Position numbers and translations under genes: made by a program. From the NCBI GenBank assembly GCA_050331695.1, contig JBHJGP010000013.1:186001-250000 (forward strand): DNA of 64,000 nt. Reading direction: 5' to 3'. Positions 50,337 through 59,651 of this stretch are shown here, piece by piece. Source of the stretch: JBHJGP01 sp050331695 (GTDB taxonomy: Bacteria > Pseudomonadota > Alphaproteobacteria > Geminicoccales > Geminicoccaceae). Position 1 is the stretch's first letter. Each line of letters opens with the position of its first letter. The notes beneath the pieces were generated by a model. That model saw only the letters and a program-made list of their open reading frames with translations. It did no database searches and was not told the DNA's origin.

Positions 50337-50792
50337 GTGGAAAAGATCTACATCGATGGCGATGCCTGCCCGGTAAAGCACGAAATCTTCCGGGTGGCTG
50401 GGCGCTACGGCTGGGTTGCGGTCGTCGTCGCCAATGGCTGGATGCGCTTGCCCGAGAGCCCGTTGATCGAACGGGTGATCGTCACCGAAGGCCTGGATCG
50501 GGCCGACGATTGGATCGCCGAACGGGCGGGCGCAGGGGACGTGGTGGTGACATCCGATGTGCCTTTGGCGGAGCGCTGCGTCAAAGCGGGCACCAGGGTA
50601 CTTTCGCCGACCGGCCGGCCCTTCACGGAAGCGTCGATCGGGCAAGATCTCGCCGTTCGGAATCTGATGACCGGCTTACGGGAGGCGGGCGAGATCAGCG
50701 GCGGGGGCCGCAGTTTCTCGAAGCGCGACAGGTCGGCCTTCTTGATCGCCCTGGACAATGCCATCCAGGCGATTAAACGCACCGGACGCTAG
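50337..50792 (+). CDS. YaiI/YqxD family (DUF188) protein
   Basis: This 151-residue protein is a PIN-like DUF188 family member with the conserved YIDGDACPVKHEI (acidic residues near 8-10), VVTSDVPLAERCVKAGTRVLSPTGRPF, and SKRDRSAFLIALDNAI near the end. Catalytic function is unproven, though the acidic cluster suggests a nuclease-like metal site. The GTG at 50337 follows the MetE-like gene by twelve bases. The family is usually monocistronic, so its pairing here is incidental. Confidence 0.92.
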   Translation: MEKIYIDGDACPVKHEIFRVAGRYGWVAVVVANGWMRLPESPLIERVIVTEGLDRADDWIAERAGAGDVVVTSDVPLAERCVKAGTRVLSPTGRPFTEASIGQDLAVRNLMTGLREAGEISGGGRSFSKRDRSAFLIALDNAIQAIKRTGR

Positions 50793-50820
50793 CGCACTCC
50801 TGTCCCGTGGAACCGTAGCC

Positions 50821-51792
50821 ATGAACACACATGCCGATGCCTGGAGGCCACCCGAGCGGGTTCTCGTCACCGGCGGCGCCGGTTTTCTGGGCAGCCATCT
50901 CTGCGACCGGCTATTGGAGCGTGGCCAGGAAGTGTTGTGCATCGACAATTACTTCACCGGCGGCCGGCGCAATATCACGCATCTTCTGGACCATGCCAAT
51001 TTCGAGCTTCAGCGCCACGACGTGACCTTTCCGCTCTATGTCGAAGTCGATCAGATCTTCAATCTGGCCTGTCCGGCCTCACCGATCCACTATCAGCACG
51101 ACCCGGTCCAGCCCACCAAGACCAGCGTTCACGGCGCGATCAACATGTTGGGTCTGGCGAAACGGCTGAACGCGAAAATCTTCCAGGCTTCGACCAGCGA
51201 GATCTACGGCGATCCGACTAGGCACCCGCAGACCGAGGATTACTGGGGCAATGTGAACCCGGTGGGCCCGCGCTCCTGTTACGACGAAGGCAAGCGCTGC
51301 GCCGAGACGCTGTTCTTCGACTATTACCGCCAGCATCGTTTACGGATCAAGGTCGCCCGCATCTTCAATACCTACGGCCCCCGCATGCATCCCCATGACG
51401 GCCGGGTCGTCTCGAACTTCATCATGCAGGCGCTGACCGACGAGCCGATCACGATCTATGGCGACGGTGAACAGACACGATCCTTTTGCTACGTCGATGA
51501 TCTGGTCGCCGGCTTCCTGGCATTGATGGACAGTGCCGACGACATCACCGGACCGATCAATCTCGGCAACCCGTCGGAAATCACCATCCGCGACCTGGCG
51601 CTCAAGATCATCGAGATGACGGGCTCCCGCTCGCAATTGGTCAACAAGGAGCTGCCGACCGACGATCCGGTCCGTCGCCGCCCGGACATCAGCCGGGCAC
51701 GGGAACAGTTGGGTTGGCAGCCGGCGACGCCGCTGGAGACGGGTCTCGCCGCGACGATCGCCTATTTTGACGATTTGCTGCGCAAGGGGTGA
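50821..51792 (+). CDS. UDP-glucuronate decarboxylase (UDP-xylose synthase)
   Basis: This 323-residue extended SDR enzyme converts UDP-glucuronate to UDP-xylose with internal NAD recycling. It shows VTGGAGFLGSHLCDRLLERG at the N-terminus, the UXS signature IFNLACPASPIHYQHDPVQ, STSEIYGDP, catalytic SCYDEGKRCAE (Tyr-x3-Lys) and RIFNTYGPRMHPHDGRVVSN. These motifs are specific for the UXS group rather than GalE. The ATG at 50821 was chosen since longer starts overlap yaiI. UDP-xylose would feed surface polysaccharide made with the genes at 12-16 kb. Confidence 0.93.
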   Translation: MNTHADAWRPPERVLVTGGAGFLGSHLCDRLLERGQEVLCIDNYFTGGRRNITHLLDHANFELQRHDVTFPLYVEVDQIFNLACPASPIHYQHDPVQPTKTSVHGAINMLGLAKRLNAKIFQASTSEIYGDPTRHPQTEDYWGNVNPVGPRSCYDEGKRCAETLFFDYYRQHRLRIKVARIFNTYGPRMHPHDGRVVSNFIMQALTDEPITIYGDGEQTRSFCYVDDLVAGFLALMDSADDITGPINLGNPSEITIRDLALKIIEMTGSRSQLVNKELPTDDPVRRRPDISRAREQLGWQPATPLETGLAATIAYFDDLLRKG

Positions 51793-51801
51793 GTGGACGC
51801 T

Positions 51802-52701
51802 TCAACCGTCATCCGAGGTGACACTGACCTCGACGTCAAGGTGATGGTTTCCGCCGCCGAAAACAACACCGGCCACGGGACTGACGTCTGTGTAGTCGCG
51901 GCCCCAGGCGAGCGTGATGTGTTCGCCCGCCGGAACGACGTCGTTGGTCGGATCGACGTCGATCCAGCCCGCACCCGGAACCCAGACCGATATCCAGGCA
52001 TGGCTGGCATCCGCGCCCACCAGCGCCTCTTCGTCGTCACGCCGGGTGCGCAAATAGCCGCTGACATAGCGCGCCGGCAGGCCGATCGAGCGCAAACAAG
52101 CCAGCGCGATATGGGCGTAGTCCTGGCAGACCCCGCGCCGGCGGGCGAAGGCCTCGGCGGGCAAGGTGGTCACCTCGGTCGCACCGGGATCGTAGACCAG
52201 ATCTTCGTGCAGCCGCCGCGAGAGTTCGAGCACGCCCTCGAGGACGGGCCTTCCGGGCCCGAAACTCGCCCGGGCATAGTCCTGGAAGCGGTCGTCGGTC
52301 GGCACCATCGGTGACGGGTAGGCGAAGGGGGCCGCCTCCATCATGGACACGTCATTCGGATCGGCGGTCTCCGCCGCCACGGTCTCGAACGCGGGTGTTG
52401 CGGCCGGCAGGGGGATCACCGGCGGGTGGAGCCGGACCCGCGCCTGCATCGTCAGTTCGAGCGCCTTATGGGCGGCATCGATGGTCAACGACCGGATGGT
52501 GTTGCCGAACGCGTCCAGGTCGCGGCTCGTCCGCTCGACCTTGGGCGAGATCTCCAGGCCCAGGCGCGTCACCGTCTGGTGGTCGGTCGAGCGCGGATCC
52601 AGATGCAGCAGATGGTGGGAGATGCTGACCGGCGCGCTGTAGCTGTAGAGCGTCCGGTGACGGATCCGGTAGCTGAGTGGCGCGCTGCCACCGTCAGCCA
52701 T
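51802..52701 (-). CDS. Transglutaminase-like protein, amidoligase cluster
   Basis: This 299-residue protein has an N-terminal beta domain (SYRIRHRTLYSYSAPVS) and a transglutaminase-like cysteine protease fold with RRGVCQDYAHIALACLRS (Cys), DASHAWISVWVPGAGW (His) and IDVDPTND (Asp). It could cleave or form amide bonds in a peptide. It is the last gene of a five-gene minus-strand cluster, its start overlapping the ATP-grasp/alpha-E gene by eight bases. This gene set is known from comparative genomics (amidoligase systems), but its product has not been established. Confidence 0.9.
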   Translation of the reverse strand: MADGGSAPLSYRIRHRTLYSYSAPVSISHHLLHLDPRSTDHQTVTRLGLEISPKVERTSRDLDAFGNTIRSLTIDAAHKALELTMQARVRLHPPVIPLPAATPAFETVAAETADPNDVSMMEAAPFAYPSPMVPTDDRFQDYARASFGPGRPVLEGVLELSRRLHEDLVYDPGATEVTTLPAEAFARRRGVCQDYAHIALACLRSIGLPARYVSGYLRTRRDDEEALVGADASHAWISVWVPGAGWIDVDPTNDVVPAGEHITLAWGRDYTDVSPVAGVVFGGGNHHLDVEVSVTSDDG

Positions 52702-55207
52702 CGAGCTGGCCGCGCATCATGGCCATGTCCACCGGCGTGTCGGCGTGGGCAAAATAGCTGGTAGCGATGGCATCGGACATGGCGGCCAGATCGCTCACGG
52801 TTCGTTCCGCCAGCATGGCCAAATGGGTTCGACGGCGATCCTCGCCGAGCACGCTCACCTGGCTGGCGTCGACCAGGCGGAAGGCGGTCAGAAGGCCGAT
52901 GGCCTGACGATGCTCAAGGGCGCGCACGGCGCTTTCGCCGCCAATCTCATCCAAGAGGCGCTCGATCATCATCAACTGAAAGGCGAGGCTCCGCGGATTG
53001 GTCTCGTCCAGAACCAGGAGATCGATGACCGGCGTGGCCAGCGGCGCCACCATGTAGCGGGAGCGGAACGTCATGGTGCTGTCGCCGAGCTCGAGAGCGG
53101 CGGCGAGAGAGGGTTGGGCGAGTTCGTCATCGTCGACCAAGGTGCCGGCCGCCCAGCGGGCGGTCCGGCCGCCGAGCTCGATCCTGCGGCCCAGTTCCAT
53201 GAACCGCCAGGCGAAATTGCGGGTCATGTTGTGGACGACGCTGCCGGCAAAGGCGCCCAACGCCACCAGCGCGTCGTCCAGCACGTGGAGCGGTGGGTGG
53301 TTCACGAGCGGCCCCGGCAAGGACCGCCACCGTCGGTCGGTAGTGAGCTGTTCCAGGACCCGCCAGGCCTCCTGGCTGAGCTGCCCCCGGCAAAGCCGGG
53401 CCGTTCGCCGGACATGACCGAAGGTTTGTTGGAGACCCTGGTCCTGGTCGGGGCCGACCAGCAAGTCGGCGAGCGTCCGCTCGAGCCGAGCCAGGGGTCC
53501 CGTATCCGGCGGTTCCTGATCGCTTTCGCCGTCGAGCTGCAGCGCCAGGAGACGGTTGAGAAAAAGGGGGTCTCGGTCTGATCTGGTTTCTTCCAGGAGC
53601 CGGCGGAGAACGGCGCGGGTGACCCGGACCGTGGCCTCCGCGCGAGCCGTATACCGGCCCAGCCAGAAGAGGTTGTCCGCCGTGCTGCTCAAGAGGTCGC
53701 GGCCTGTCCGGCGCAGGAAAACGGTCTCGATCGAGCCGGCGACGGGCTGGGGCCGGCGCCGGTCGCTTTCCTCGGCGGCGACCCAGAGATCGGCAGTTCG
53801 GCCCCGCTCGGGCCAGTGATCGGCTGCTCTACCACTGACATGCCGCGCCCACCCGCCAGGCAGAACGACGTAGCCGTCCGCCGTTGCACCGACATGCAGA
53901 CGGATCACCGTCGACGCCGGCAGGATCTTTCCGTCATGCCACCGGGGTGTGGTCGCCAGCGCAACCTTTCGCCGGGCCAGCCAACGATAGCCCTCACGCG
54001 CCAGCAGATTTATTGTCTGTTTTGGATCGATCGGTGCATGCACAACGCCGGCCTGATCGCTCCTCAGTAAGGTCCAGCGCTCGGGCTCATCCAGGTAGCG
54101 CCGGCGCTGATCCGGATCGCCGAGCCAGAGACAGGGCGCGTCCAACAGAAGGAGATCTTCGCCGCGGATTCTTTGGGCCAGCGTCGCCATGAAGGGCGCA
54201 AGCGTCCGGCCAGTCGCGACGCCGCTGCCGAACGCGTTGGCCATCAGCAGATTCCCGGCTCGGGCGGCATCTACCAGACCGGCGGTGCCGATGGTGCCGG
54301 GTGCCGGCAATGACAGGGGGTCGGCGCCGAGGCTGTCGACCTTACGCAACAGCATGTCGATCCGCTGCAGGCCCTCCAGTGTCTTGAGATAGGCGATACC
54401 GTCCCTGGCCGTGAGATCGCCGTGGCCGGCGAGCGTGAACCCAAGATATCTGGCGATGTAGGCGTGGCTCGAAAAATTGCGGTCCTCATTGCCGGGCGAC
54501 AGGATTACGCTGCGACCGTCACCTTTGGAGCCGCCGGCCAGTGCTTCCTGAAGCGAGCTGTAAAAGCCGGCATGGCGTTGCACCGGCTGGTCGAGGTAGA
54601 GATCGCCCAGGGCCTGGCCGAGGGCCACGCGGATGCCCAGAAGATCACCTTTACCGCTCGGCGCTTCGGTATGGTCGGCGAGCACCCGGAACCGGCCTCG
54701 ATCGTCGATCGCCACGTCACAGGCATAGAGCCAGAGATAGCGCCTGGGCGGATTGCTCCAGCCGCGGCAGGCGGCGAGGTAGCGCGGATGGCCGAAGACG
54801 AGGCTCGAGGGCAGGATTCTCTCATGGAGAAGCCGGGCCCGGCCGTAGACGTCACCGAGCACCGCCTCGATCAACTGCGCCCTTTGGATCAGGCCCTGCT
54901 CGAGCGCGACCCAGCGCTCGGCGGTGATCATCTGGGGGAACAGATCGACTTGCCGATCGCTGCCGTCCTGATCGGTCGCATGGGGATCGTTGAGGACGTC
55001 GTTCTCGGCAAGCAGGCGATCGAGCGTCGCCGCCATGTTTTCGATCGCGTTTGGATTGAGGCGGCACCAGTGATCGACAAAGCCGCGCCAGACCAGCCGA
55101 AGTCCGCCGTCGCCGTCGATCAGCTCGTCATGTCCGTGGCCGGCCGCGTAGCCGGCGAGCAGGGCCGCTACGGGATCTGGATCAGAACCGATGCTCAGCC
55201 TCAGCAT
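52694..55207 (-). CDS. Circularly permuted ATP-grasp fused to alpha-E domain
   Basis: This 837-residue fusion has an N-terminal circularly permuted ATP-grasp domain (about residues 40-480: VILSPGNEDRNFSSHAYIAR, DSLGADPLSLPAPGTIGTAG, VIRLHVGATADGYVVLPGG) and an alpha-E domain (about 515-837: LSSTADNLFWLGRYTARAEAT). The ATP-grasp would join an acid to an amine; the alpha-E helical bundle is always found with such ligases. The ATG at 55207 is preceded by an in-frame TTG. Its start is about 100 bases from the DUF2126 gene and its end overlaps the transglutaminase gene by eight. Confidence 0.9.
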   Translation of the reverse strand: MLRLSIGSDPDPVAALLAGYAAGHGHDELIDGDGGLRLVWRGFVDHWCRLNPNAIENMAATLDRLLAENDVLNDPHATDQDGSDRQVDLFPQMITAERWVALEQGLIQRAQLIEAVLGDVYGRARLLHERILPSSLVFGHPRYLAACRGWSNPPRRYLWLYACDVAIDDRGRFRVLADHTEAPSGKGDLLGIRVALGQALGDLYLDQPVQRHAGFYSSLQEALAGGSKGDGRSVILSPGNEDRNFSSHAYIARYLGFTLAGHGDLTARDGIAYLKTLEGLQRIDMLLRKVDSLGADPLSLPAPGTIGTAGLVDAARAGNLLMANAFGSGVATGRTLAPFMATLAQRIRGEDLLLLDAPCLWLGDPDQRRRYLDEPERWTLLRSDQAGVVHAPIDPKQTINLLAREGYRWLARRKVALATTPRWHDGKILPASTVIRLHVGATADGYVVLPGGWARHVSGRAADHWPERGRTADLWVAAEESDRRRPQPVAGSIETVFLRRTGRDLLSSTADNLFWLGRYTARAEATVRVTRAVLRRLLEETRSDRDPLFLNRLLALQLDGESDQEPPDTGPLARLERTLADLLVGPDQDQGLQQTFGHVRRTARLCRGQLSQEAWRVLEQLTTDRRWRSLPGPLVNHPPLHVLDDALVALGAFAGSVVHNMTRNFAWRFMELGRRIELGGRTARWAAGTLVDDDELAQPSLAAALELGDSTMTFRSRYMVAPLATPVIDLLVLDETNPRSLAFQLMMIERLLDEIGGESAVRALEHRQAIGLLTAFRLVDASQVSVLGEDRRRTHLAMLAERTVSDLAAMSDAIATSYFAHADTPVDMAMMRGQLDG

Positions 55208-55307
55208 CAACCGGACTCAATCTAAGGACATCGCCATGCCCGTCTTTACAGAAAGTGGGTGAGCCCGGAAAGCAGCGAGTATTGGCGTCGGCCGGTTCGG
55301 TCCCAGC

Positions 55308-58300
55308 TCAGCCCAGGCGGCGGAGATCCAGCGTGCAGCTATCGGCGGACAGAGGCGGATGATCGACGGCCGTGATCAAGCCCGGGCTGTGGCGGTCGCG
55401 CTCCAGGCGCGCCAGACGCCGTCCCTCCGCTTCATTATCGTTGACCGGCAAGGTCTCGTAGTTGCGACCGGCCGGGTGCATCACGTGGTAGGTGAAGCCG
55501 CCGAGAGTGCGGCCGGCTTTGCCGTCGACCAGATCGAACACCAAAGGGCTGTGAACGCCGATCGTGGGGTGCAGGCAGTTGGGTGGCTGCCAGGCGCGGA
55601 AGCGGATGCCGGCCACCGCCTCGCCGGACGGATCGGTCGCCCTGAGAGGCAGGCGCACGCCATTGCAGGTGACGAACCGATCGCCCCCCAAAGTCCCGTT
55701 GCAGCGAAGCTGAAGTCTCTCGAGGGAGCTGTCGACATAGCGCACCGTGCCGCCGATGGCGCCGTCCTCGCCCAGCACGTGCCAGGGCTCCAAAGCCGCC
55801 CGCAATTCCATCTCGACACCGTCTATTTCGAGCGCGCCGTAGCGGGGAAATCGAAACTCGAAATGAGGTCGAAACCAGGCTGGAGAGAACGGAAAACGGG
55901 CGCCCGTCAGGTCCGCCAGCCCCGTTTCCATATCCTGCCAGACGAAATGGGGCAGCATGAAATGGTCGTGGAGCCGGTCGCCATGGCGGATCAGTTCCCC
56001 TTGGTAGGGTGTCCGCCAGAACCAGGCGATCAACGCTCTCAGAAGGAGATTTTGGACGAGGCTCATCTGCGGGTGCGGCGGCATCTCGAAGGCGCGGAAC
56101 TCGACTAGACCCAGCCGGCCGGTGCTGCTTTCCGGCGCGTAGAGCTTGTCGATGCAGATTTCGGCCCGGTGGGTGTTGCCGGTCGCATCCACCAGCAGAT
56201 TGCGCAGGATTCGATCGATCAGCCACGGCGGAAAGCCCCCGGGACCCGCAGTATCGGGCAGGGGGATCTGGGCGAGCGCGATCTCGAGTTCGTAGAGCTG
56301 ATCGTCCCGCGCCTCGTCGATCCGGGGCGCTTGACTGGTGGGGCCGATGAACAGGCCGGAGAACAGGTATGAGAGCGCCGGATGGTTCTGCCAGTAGCGG
56401 ATGAGGGAGGCGAGAACATCCGGGCGGCGAAGGAAGGGGCTGTCGGCGGCGCTGGGACCACCGACGACCACGTGATTGCCGCCGCCGGTACCGGTCGGCC
56501 GGCCATCGAGCATGAATTTCGAGGTATCCAGCCGGCACAGGCGCGCTTCCTCGTAGAGGATTTCGGTGATCTCGACCTGCTCGCCCCAGCTCGCCGCCGG
56601 GTGAATATTGACCTCGATGACGCCCGGATCGGGGGTCACCTTGATCACGTTCAGCCGGGGATCGTCGGGCGGGGCATAGCCCTCGACGTGGACCGGACAG
56701 TCAAGCGCCTCCGCGGTCTCCTCGATGGCGGCAATGAGGTCGACGTAGGGAGCGGCCGCCTCCATCGGCGGTATGAACACGCAGATCCGTCCGTCGCGCG
56801 GTTCCACGGCGAGGGCTGTTCTGACCAGGGGCCCCTCGCCGTCGGCCACCGGTTTCGGTTTCACCCCATGGCCGCGACCGCCGGGCGTGTCGGCGGCGGC
56901 CTGCATGACCGTTTTTCGTTGGGGCAGCGGTCCCCGCGGCATGAACGGGTCGGCCGGAGTAACTTGCGGAAAAACTTCTGGCGGCACGTAGGCCAGTGAG
57001 CTTAGCGGCAACCGGTAGCCGGCCGCGGAATCGCCCGGCGCCAGGAACAAAGCTTCGCGCCGGGTTCGCCAGCGCTCGCTGACCCAGCGAAAGGCCCGGG
57101 AGCCGTGGGCCCGAGCCTGCCAGGTCTGGATCGGCAAGACGTAGGCCTTGGGATGGGACAGGCCGCGCTCGAAGGCGCTGGCGAGCCGGGCCCGCTCCTG
57201 GGGGTCCTCGAGCTTGTTGTCTCCGGGATCCAGGTTCAGTGGAAGGTTTCGCTCCTTGGCCAGGAAGTAGGCGGGGTCCTCGTAGGCCGGGAGCGTGCAC
57301 TCTTCATCGACCTCGAGCCGTTCCGACAGCGTTTTGGCGAAGCGCTCGGCGAGTTCGATGGACGGCTTGTGGTCGGCCTCTTCCGACGCGATCAGATCGG
57401 GGTTCTGCCAGAGCGGTTGGCCATCGCGCCGCCAATAGACCGCGAAGGCCCAGCGAGGTAGCTGTTCGCCCGGATACCATTTGCCCTGGCCGAAATGGAA
57501 CATGCCGTTGGGCGCAAAACGCTTTTGCAGCCGACGGATCAATTGATCGGCGAAGTGCCGCTTGCTCGGCCCCACCGCGTCGGTATTCCACTCGTCGGCA
57601 TCCCGGTCACCGGCCGCGACGAAGGTCGGCTCGCCGCCGACGGTGAGCCGGACGTCATCCTCGCGGAGACGGAAATCGATGCTCAGGCCCAGACGATCGA
57701 TCGCTTGCCACTGGTTCAGCGTGTAGGGCTTCGTCACCCGGACCGTCTCGTGAACGCGCTCGATCTCCATGTGGAAATCGAAGGTCACCTCGGCCGGATC
57801 GACCAGCCCGCTGATCGGTGCCGCCGAGGCCGGATCCGGTGTCGCCGCCAGCGGCAGATGGCCTTCGCCGGCCAAGAGCCCGGAGGTCGGATCGAAGCCG
57901 ATCCAGCCGGCGCCCGGCAGAAACGCCTCGGTCCATGCATGGAGATCGGTGAAGTCCTCGGCGGGGCCGGAAGGCCCGTCGAGCGCTTCCACATCCGGTT
58001 TAAGCTGGATCAGATAGCCCGAGACGAACCGCGCGGCGATGCCTAGATGGCGTAACACCTGGACCATCAGCCAGGCGCTGTCGCGACAGGATCCTTGCGC
58101 CTTCTCGAGCGTCTCTTCGGGTGTTTGAACGCCCGGCTCCATGCGAATGACGTAGGCCACCCGCTGCTGCAGCATCTGGTTCAGCTCGACCAGGAAGTCG
58201 ATCGTTTTGCCAGCGTCCTTCGGCAGCGAGGCCAGGAGCGCCTGAAAGCGCTGGCCCAGCGCGTGCACCTCCAGATAGGGCTGTAGGCTTTTCGCCAGCG

Positions 58301-58625
58301 CCGGTTCGTAGGTGAAGGGAAACCGCTCGGCGCTTTCCTCGATGAAAAAGTCGAACGGGTTGATGATCTCAATCTCGGTCAGCAGATCGACGTCGATCTC
58401 AAAAGCCCGGGTCGGCTCGGGAAACACCAGCCGCGCCAGATGATTGCTGAACGGATCCTGCTGCCAGTTGATGAAATGGTTCTCGGGCTCGATCTTGAGC
58501 CGGTAGCTCCTGATCCGGCTGCGGTTATGCGGCGCTGGCCTCAGCCGTACGAGTTGGGGCCCCAAACGAACGGGGCGGTCGTAGGCGTAGGCCGTGCGGT
58601 GACGGAGCGCGACGAGGACGGTCAT
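55308..58625 (-). CDS. Transglutaminase fused to DUF2126 putative amidoligase
   Basis: This large protein (1105 residues) has an N-terminal transglutaminase-like domain with Cys in GSCRDSAWLMVQVLRHLG, His in DLHAWTEAFLPGAGWIG and Asp in DPTSG (about residues 180-250). Next comes DUF2126 (about 300-1105), classed in Pfam as a glutamine-synthetase-type amidoligase. Visible parts include VTVGGEPTFVAAGDRDADEW, PTGTGGGNHVVVGGPSAADS and FRAFEMPPHPQMSL. It would both ligate and trim peptide bonds. The gene lies 42 bases from the alpha-E gene upstream. Confidence 0.92.
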   Translation of the reverse strand: MTVLVALRHRTAYAYDRPVRLGPQLVRLRPAPHNRSRIRSYRLKIEPENHFINWQQDPFSNHLARLVFPEPTRAFEIDVDLLTEIEIINPFDFFIEESAERFPFTYEPALAKSLQPYLEVHALGQRFQALLASLPKDAGKTIDFLVELNQMLQQRVAYVIRMEPGVQTPEETLEKAQGSCRDSAWLMVQVLRHLGIAARFVSGYLIQLKPDVEALDGPSGPAEDFTDLHAWTEAFLPGAGWIGFDPTSGLLAGEGHLPLAATPDPASAAPISGLVDPAEVTFDFHMEIERVHETVRVTKPYTLNQWQAIDRLGLSIDFRLREDDVRLTVGGEPTFVAAGDRDADEWNTDAVGPSKRHFADQLIRRLQKRFAPNGMFHFGQGKWYPGEQLPRWAFAVYWRRDGQPLWQNPDLIASEEADHKPSIELAERFAKTLSERLEVDEECTLPAYEDPAYFLAKERNLPLNLDPGDNKLEDPQERARLASAFERGLSHPKAYVLPIQTWQARAHGSRAFRWVSERWRTRREALFLAPGDSAAGYRLPLSSLAYVPPEVFPQVTPADPFMPRGPLPQRKTVMQAAADTPGGRGHGVKPKPVADGEGPLVRTALAVEPRDGRICVFIPPMEAAAPYVDLIAAIEETAEALDCPVHVEGYAPPDDPRLNVIKVTPDPGVIEVNIHPAASWGEQVEITEILYEEARLCRLDTSKFMLDGRPTGTGGGNHVVVGGPSAADSPFLRRPDVLASLIRYWQNHPALSYLFSGLFIGPTSQAPRIDEARDDQLYELEIALAQIPLPDTAGPGGFPPWLIDRILRNLLVDATGNTHRAEICIDKLYAPESSTGRLGLVEFRAFEMPPHPQMSLVQNLLLRALIAWFWRTPYQGELIRHGDRLHDHFMLPHFVWQDMETGLADLTGARFPFSPAWFRPHFEFRFPRYGALEIDGVEMELRAALEPWHVLGEDGAIGGTVRYVDSSLERLQLRCNGTLGGDRFVTCNGVRLPLRATDPSGEAVAGIRFRAWQPPNCLHPTIGVHSPLVFDLVDGKAGRTLGGFTYHVMHPAGRNYETLPVNDNEAEGRRLARLERDRHSPGLITAVDHPPLSADSCTLDLRRLG

Positions 58626-58667
58626 GGAGCACCTGATGGGGAACGTTGCGGCTGGCGCCGGTCGGCA

Positions 58668-59651
58668 TCAGCCCTGAGACTGGCTTTGGCTTTGAAAGGC
58701 TGTCACCTCCCGCGGCCAAAAACCGTCGGCAATCGTCTCGGTCAAGCCCCCAAGCTCGCGTTGGACCCAGTCGTTCAAACCGTGCAGGTCGCGGGCGATG
58801 AGCTGTTGGAGGTTGCCCGGTTCCAAGTGGCTCTGGATCGAATCCAGCCGCTCCAGGGACGACGACGCCCCTTTGAGCTGATGTTGCCGTCGGAGCTGAG
58901 TGAGCAGTCGGACGCAGCGCTCGAAACAAAAGCCGATGGCCCGGGGGAAATCCGGATCCGAAAAGAGGAACCGACCGATCGCCTCCTGCTCAAGTGTACC
59001 GGAGCCGACCCGGCGGTAATAGTGATAGGCCCCGAGAACCCGAAGCAAGTGGTTCCACTGGCTCGCTTCCACGGCCTGGTCGACGGGCCCGGCCCGGCGC
59101 AGCGCCTGCTGACGGACATCAAGCAAACGCGATGTCTGATCGGCCCGCTCGATCTGCAGGCCCAGCATGTAGAAACACCAGCCGACGTCGCGCGGATGAG
59201 TGGAGTCCATGGTGCCGAGATGGGTGCGGGTTAATGCCATCAGCCGGTCGCAGGTGGGGCTGAGCCGGCCAAGCATCAAAGACTCGCTGCCGATCCTGCC
59301 GACATCGGTGGCGAAGGCGGTGAGTTGTGACCAGATCGCGGTCGACAGAAGCGGCCTCAGCGTTCGTGCATTAGCCCGGGCACCGTTCAGCGATGAGGCC
59401 ACCGAGCCCGAATTGGCGCGGTCGATGGTGTAGAATTGGACGACCTGGTCCCGTTCGGCCTGCTCGTGGCTGGCAAAAAACCGGTCTTCGTCCGAGTAGA
59501 GCGCCAGCACCGCGGCCCAATCGATCTCGCCGCGGCTATCCCTGCTGAAGCTTTCATGGACATCGAGAACGCGGGCCAGGGATTCCACCCGTTCGATGTA
59601 GCGAGCCAGCCAGAAATAGGCCTCGGCGTAACGGGCGAGGAGGCTAGACAA
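58668..59651 (-). CDS. Alpha-E domain protein
   Basis: This 327-residue helical protein matches the stand-alone alpha-E family. It opens LLARYAEAYFWLARYIERVE, as usual, with LTRTHLGTMDSTHPRDVGWCFY and MLGLQIERADQTSRLLDVR further on. Function is unknown beyond association with ATP-grasp ligases. The start is uncertain: TTG at 59651 overlaps the upstream stop by eight bases and follows AAGGA; GTG at 59678 adds nine residues. Confidence 0.88.
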   Translation of the reverse strand: MSSLLARYAEAYFWLARYIERVESLARVLDVHESFSRDSRGEIDWAAVLALYSDEDRFFASHEQAERDQVVQFYTIDRANSGSVASSLNGARANARTLRPLLSTAIWSQLTAFATDVGRIGSESLMLGRLSPTCDRLMALTRTHLGTMDSTHPRDVGWCFYMLGLQIERADQTSRLLDVRQQALRRAGPVDQAVEASQWNHLLRVLGAYHYYRRVGSGTLEQEAIGRFLFSDPDFPRAIGFCFERCVRLLTQLRRQHQLKGASSSLERLDSIQSHLEPGNLQQLIARDLHGLNDWVQRELGGLTETIADGFWPREVTAFQSQSQSQG